20,458 nt of DNA, taken from positions 34,719-55,176 of the forward strand of contig DHOP01000070.1 of the NCBI GenBank assembly GCA_002407775.1. Reading direction: 5' to 3'. The position numbers were made by a program, and so were the translations under genes. The stretch's first letter is position 1, and the number at the start of each line of letters is the position of its first letter. Below the pieces are notes generated by a model. It was not told the origin of the DNA. It saw nothing but the letters and a program-made list of their open reading frames with translations, and did not search any database. This document shows, piece after piece, positions 17,701 through 20,458 of this stretch. The DNA is from Prevotella sp. UBA5387. Lineage in GTDB: Bacteria; Bacteroidota; Bacteroidia; Bacteroidales; Bacteroidaceae.

Positions 17701-18172
17701 ATTTAGGTATGGTCGTTGGAGTCTTAAGACTCGATTTGCTTATCGCTTCGGCAACAAGGTTGTGAATGCTGCCCGTATGTCTCTTCAACAGATGTCAAGT
17801 ACAGGAAATCAGACAGCTGCTGTGAATTATCGTTGGCGCAAGGATGGTGATGTTACGCCGATGCCAAGAGCTATTTATGTCGATGGATCTACTGCAGCTT
17901 ATAATTATCAAGGTTCAAGCAGGTATGTGGAAGATGGATCCTTTGTTCGATTCAACAACTTGCAGTTGGCCTATAACTTTGATAAGAAGAAGATAAAGAA
18001 GTGGGGTCTTAATAATCTACAACTCTATCTTAGTGTTAATAATCTTTGGTTGTGGACCAAATATAGTGGGACTGACCCCGAAATTTCAACAGGAGGTTGG
18101 GGAGTTGCTATAGACGATTCACGTACCCCTCGTTCAAAGTCTTTCACGGCAAGTATCAATATTGAATTCTAA
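14774..18172 (+). CDS. SusC/RagA-type TonB-dependent outer membrane transporter
   Basis: An outer membrane beta-barrel of 1132 residues that imports a ligand captured by its SusD partner, driven by TonB. A signal peptide (MSNKRIILSVVLALMSIGIYA, cleavage near 21) precedes a carboxypeptidase-regulatory-like beta domain (about 25-105), a TonB-box-like segment TLTEVVVKGA (104-113), the plug (about 130-255) and the barrel, which ends in SFTASINIEF with the usual terminal phenylalanine. The plug carries the SusC signature as DAAATAIWGANGANGV (232-247), with Trp where Tyr is more usual (AIYGSRGANGV). There is no N-terminal STN domain, so signalling to an anti-sigma factor is not expected. SusD starts 13 bases after the stop. 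The substrate cannot be deduced because no degrading enzyme is present. Confidence 0.93.
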   Translation: MSNKRIILSVVLALMSIGIYAQSRRISGTVIDPQGPVMMANVTERDANDRIVSASQTDINGNFSMEIKSPNNKLVITYVGDKTKTLTIGSKETFEIKLDADDHTLTEVVVKGARTSSGGLFIPKREVSVTQQTFNMDAVEGMSFTTADEALQGEIAGLDIVSNSGNLGSGTTMRLRGVTTINGNANPLIVVDDKIFDNPDQTFDFANANEEQYASLLSVNVEDIASITVLKDAAATAIWGANGANGVIQITTKRGVRGKTRINFSYKFTGTWQPKGYKLLNGDDYTMMLKEEFYNPSQEATSTTNIAELNYDASWAEYENWNNNTDWVKAVQQFGQMHSYNMNLTGGGQRAQFRISAGYDQQTGSIIKQKLDRFSTRLVLDYNVSDRIKFSTNFALTYTGNDMNYSGLLGIAQQIAPNMSIYRQNADGTDTNEYYIMNPSGNASGSNNPYTGNFSSYEMRDVRGMGNPIAIANLAWKKDQTYRITPDFAVKYELLGTGADQHRLTFNGRIDFDIYARSVPTYYPAALATDIWTSNSYNVSTNTESNRFKMGGLVELIYTPYFRNKDISVMMLARYEMATAKSNGQDITMNRLPDGIISPTVPADLQEMSSYNSRSNSQDWIYTAHAAYKGRYIAGFSLRADGNSKFGPKNRWAYFPGVSFRYNIIDESFMKSLHSWLSMAALRASWGIVGKAPDADYLFYSTYNTSAGYYGNGNTSLPVAKIDGLKLDDLRWEKTASVNLGFNLGFLNDKIEVDFDWYHKYTKDLLQRSVSIPSTTGYSSVAYANVGSMTNDGWEMNINASDLIKIGKFAMSAGVNFAQNYNEIKEMDQRVLDAVNSKWSATTRGAYLNRVQVGNALGSIYGFRSNGVYQYSYEYLQNYQKENNLSPSAYEGWVNEQLAAGRTFPIAVGADGKAIMTSNGEPQHLVYNYDAGSSTYVFQGGDAIYEDINHDGQINALDIVYLGNSLPKLQGGFNFTFRYGRWSLKTRFAYRFGNKVVNAARMSLQQMSSTGNQTAAVNYRWRKDGDVTPMPRAIYVDGSTAAYNYQGSSRYVEDGSFVRFNNLQLAYNFDKKKIKKWGLNNLQLYLSVNNLWLWTKYSGTDPEISTGGWGVAIDDSRTPRSKSFTASINIEF

Positions 18173-18185
18173 AACGCATCTAGAT

Positions 18186-19946
18186 ATGAATAAGATAAAG
18201 AAAATGACAAGTGGCGTACTGAAAGTCATAGGTGCAGTGCCTATGTGTCTCTTTGCGACTTTGCTAATGAACAGTTGCGTTGATACTGTACTTTTACCAG
18301 ACGATAAAACTGTTGATGAGGACTTCTGGAAAACTAAGTCAGATGTTAGTTCAATGGTTACGGGTGCATATTATTCAATGCTTTCATCGTCTGTGCTCGA
18401 TAAGCTGATGGTATGGTCCGACTTTAGGTCTGATGAGTTGGTTCCAGTCAGTTCACCGACGAAGGTCGCCCTTACTGAAATCTATGCTGTAAACATTCAG
18501 ACCACTAACCAGTATGCAGATTGGGGACCTCTATATAGTGTCATAAACAATTGTAATATTGTATTAGACAGGGCAAAAAATGTTATGAATATTGACCCGT
18601 CTTATACAGAGGGGGATTATTTGACTGACCGTTCGCAAATGCTCGCATTGCGTGCGTTATGCTACTTCTATCTGGTCAGAAACTTTCGAGATGTTCCTTA
18701 TAGCAGTCATGCGTATATGAACAGTTCAGAAAAGATGAACATTCCGCAAAGTTCACCTGATAGTGTGTTGACGCTATGCATCAATGATCTACAAGAGGCT
18801 GAGAAGACAGCTCTGGATCCAACAGCATTTGTTGATTGGCGAAGTAAAGGCCTTATTAACCGTGATGCAATCCAAGCAATTCTTGCTGATATTTATCTTT
18901 GGCGGGCAAGTATTAACCATTCAACTGAAGACTATGCGCAATGTGTGTCTTATTGCGACAAGATCATTGAATCAAAGAAAACTAATCATATCCAAAAGCC
19001 AAATGAGACTATATTGAAGGATTATCCGTTATCAGATGGACAGGATATGTTTAATGATTTGTACATCACTCAGAACGCTGAGGAAAGTATCTTTGAACTA
19101 CAATTTAATGGTGTCAACAATAGTAATGCTGCTGTTTGTCAAAATCTTTATAAGTATTCTAGCAACAGCTCTACTACTGGATATATGAAAGCGTCTACGC
19201 TTTTTGGGTCGAACGCAGTTATATATGTAAATAATAATGCGGGAAAGTACTCAGATTATCGTTTTTGGCAGAACTGCTTCAAAGTGGATGCGGGAGCAGA
19301 GTCATATGATGTGCGCAAGATGACCACATCTACTCAATCTAGTTCGGGTGATCCAAACACTCGCAAAGCATACATCAGAGATGAAAGGGCTTACGACCGC
19401 TTCGCTCAGAACTATATCTTCTACAGACTCTCTGATATTATGCTGATGAAGGCAGAAGCAATGACTCAAATGGCTATAGATGATAAGGATGTTCAGTTGC
19501 GTCAGGCTTTCAATATTGTGAAATACATTAATAGTCGTTCGATTTACCAGCCGAATTTGTCATCGGATTCGTTGAAATGGTCTTATTATAATACTAAGTT
19601 AAGCATGGAAAACCTAGTTTTAAATGAACGGCTGCGTGAGTTGAGTTTTGAAGGAAAGCGTTGGTATGACTTGATGCGTTTTAACTATCGTCGTGTTACA
19701 GGTGTTGATTATACTACAACATTGGCAACACAGGCAGAGGAAGGTCGTGAGTTTGTTAGAAATAATGCAGATATGTTGAACCTTGTAGTGAGAAAATATA
19801 CTTCGGGAGGACAGGCTGCCGCATCTAAGATGCGTACCGAACCCTATCTTTATATGCCCGTTCTCCAGCGTGAGATGGATGTGAATCCAGTTTTGAAGCA
19901 GAATCCAGCATACAGTTCCAATGAAGATTATACAAAGAATTATTGA
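18186..19946 (+). CDS. SusD/RagB-family surface lipoprotein
   Basis: The lid-like ligand-binding partner of the SusC transporter. Starting at the ATG at 18186, the protein has 586 residues, a signal sequence and the lipobox LMNSC with C31. The SusD fold is recognisable from WGPLYSVINNCNIVLDRA (113-130), the TPR-like helix RALCYFYLVRNFRDVPY (156-172), SDIMLMKAEAM, and the C-terminal ERLRELSFEGKRWYDLMRF. A TTG eight codons upstream extends the frame into the end of susC. The ATG was preferred because it gives a normal signal peptide and avoids overlap. M7 (18204) is a possible alternative start. Length and domain order are normal. The next FAS1 gene begins 17 bases after the stop, so this lies mid-operon. 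Confidence 0.92.
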   Translation: MNKIKKMTSGVLKVIGAVPMCLFATLLMNSCVDTVLLPDDKTVDEDFWKTKSDVSSMVTGAYYSMLSSSVLDKLMVWSDFRSDELVPVSSPTKVALTEIYAVNIQTTNQYADWGPLYSVINNCNIVLDRAKNVMNIDPSYTEGDYLTDRSQMLALRALCYFYLVRNFRDVPYSSHAYMNSSEKMNIPQSSPDSVLTLCINDLQEAEKTALDPTAFVDWRSKGLINRDAIQAILADIYLWRASINHSTEDYAQCVSYCDKIIESKKTNHIQKPNETILKDYPLSDGQDMFNDLYITQNAEESIFELQFNGVNNSNAAVCQNLYKYSSNSSTTGYMKASTLFGSNAVIYVNNNAGKYSDYRFWQNCFKVDAGAESYDVRKMTTSTQSSSGDPNTRKAYIRDERAYDRFAQNYIFYRLSDIMLMKAEAMTQMAIDDKDVQLRQAFNIVKYINSRSIYQPNLSSDSLKWSYYNTKLSMENLVLNERLRELSFEGKRWYDLMRFNYRRVTGVDYTTTLATQAEEGREFVRNNADMLNLVVRKYTSGGQAAASKMRTEPYLYMPVLQREMDVNPVLKQNPAYSSNEDYTKNY

Positions 19947-19950
19947 TCAG

Positions 19951-19956
19951 AGGAGG
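19951..19956 (+). promoter_or_regulatory. Strong Shine-Dalgarno before the second FAS1 gene
   Basis: AGGAGG lies 7 bases before the ATG at 19964. Most genes here have AT-rich leaders without such a site, so it firmly fixes the start of the downstream gene and suggests strong translation. Confidence 0.75.
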
Positions 19957-19963
19957 ATTAGAT

Positions 19964-20458
19964 ATGAAATACAATTTATTTAGATCCGTACTCGGAGCGT
20001 TTTCCATAGCGATAATTTTGGGATCCTGTAACAAGGAGCCAGATGAGTCGAACCTTTATACGATGAAAGGAGAGACTGTTCAGAGTTTCATCGAGAACGA
20101 CAGTGACTTGACCTCGTTCAAATATATCCTTCAACGTACTGGTCTAGACCGTAACATGGCCACTTATGGACAGTACACCTGTTATGCCCCGACAAACGAG
20201 GGTGTACAACAATATGTGGATAGTCTATGGAACGATCCGGAGGCCGTCATCGAACATAATGGCATGACAGCTAACAGCCTTGAAGGGTTGAGTGACAGCC
20301 TTTGCAATGATATCGCGCGTTACCATCTCACAAATGGACTCTACAGCATCATCGATATGGGTGGCTCTGGAGCGACGATAACGACCATGCTAGGCCGACC
20401 GATTTCGACCTCTGTCGATAGTTTGGGAAACACGGTGCTTAACGGTGTATCCACAATT
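19964..20458 (+). CDS. FAS1-domain lipoprotein, 3' end outside the window
   Basis: The first 165 codons of a gene that runs off the window with no stop. The N-terminus MKYNLFRSVLGAFSIAIILG ends in the lipobox ILGSC (C22), so the product is a predicted lipoprotein. It continues TVQSFIENDSDLTSFKYILQ, then YTCYAPTNEGVQQYVDSLW (about 72-90), the characteristic FAS1 strand and helix, and CNDIARYHLTNG, resembling the second conserved FAS1 block. It therefore begins with a fasciclin module like the first gene of the operon, but the two are clearly different in sequence. A Shine-Dalgarno site decides the start. It follows the SusD stop by 17 bases and is probably a second surface-exposed accessory of the SusC/SusD pair. 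Total length and number of modules are unknown. Confidence 0.85.
   Translation, partial: MKYNLFRSVLGAFSIAIILGSCNKEPDESNLYTMKGETVQSFIENDSDLTSFKYILQRTGLDRNMATYGQYTCYAPTNEGVQQYVDSLWNDPEAVIEHNGMTANSLEGLSDSLCNDIARYHLTNGLYSIIDMGGSGATITTMLGRPISTSVDSLGNTVLNGVSTI

Noticed and set aside
18162..18188. TTG start for the SusD gene, overlapping the end of susC
   Set aside because: The ATG at 18186 gives a normal lipoprotein signal sequence and a usual short intergenic gap; the extra eight residues MNSKTHLD add nothing recognisable.
1..20458. CRISPR array, insertion sequence or prophage
   Set aside because: No regularly spaced repeats, transposase, integrase or phage genes were seen on either strand.

Overview
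The window looks like chromosomal DNA from a Bacteroidales bacterium, most probably Prevotella or a close relative. Three things point there: promoters of the Bacteroidota type (TTTG, about 20 bases, TAnnTTTG), AT-rich leaders mostly lacking a Shine-Dalgarno sequence, and Bacteroidota-specific gene families (SusC/SusD, a TonB with the FEGRNQSYGAY N-terminus, an ExbB with an extra N-terminal membrane segment, START-like protein). The species cannot be fixed from the sequence alone.

Left part (1-5258), housekeeping. A tRNA-Met (CAU) gene on the minus strand is cut by the window edge. Facing away from it is a small START-like protein gene, then an LptF/LptG-type lipopolysaccharide permease, bifunctional ribBA for riboflavin synthesis, and a class I aspartate-type aminotransferase. 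The permease and ribBA are close enough to be cotranscribed; the aminotransferase has its own promoter.

Middle part (5259-11062), an envelope-energising operon. A clear promoter and a leader of about 120 nt precede exbB, two different exbD genes, tonB, a PstS-like lipoprotein and a secreted TPR protein. A strong intrinsic terminator closes it at 11022-11062. ExbB/ExbD/ExbD'/TonB should pass proton-motive force to TonB-dependent outer membrane transporters such as the SusC downstream. The PstS-like and TPR proteins have no proven role.

Between 11063 and 11799 there is no intact gene, only the remains of an SRPBCC/AHSA1-type gene broken by two in-frame stops and a frameshift, followed by AT-rich DNA.

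Right part (11800 to the end), an accessory uptake cluster with a consensus promoter: a large four-module fasciclin (FAS1) lipoprotein, a SusC-type TonB-dependent transporter, a SusD-type surface lipoprotein, and a second FAS1 lipoprotein cut by the window end. The genes are 13-23 bases apart and read as one operon. No sigma/anti-sigma pair, hybrid two-component sensor or glycan-degrading enzyme is visible, so the substrate is unknown. This FAS1-SusC-SusD-FAS1 arrangement is the best candidate in the window for an incompletely described system.
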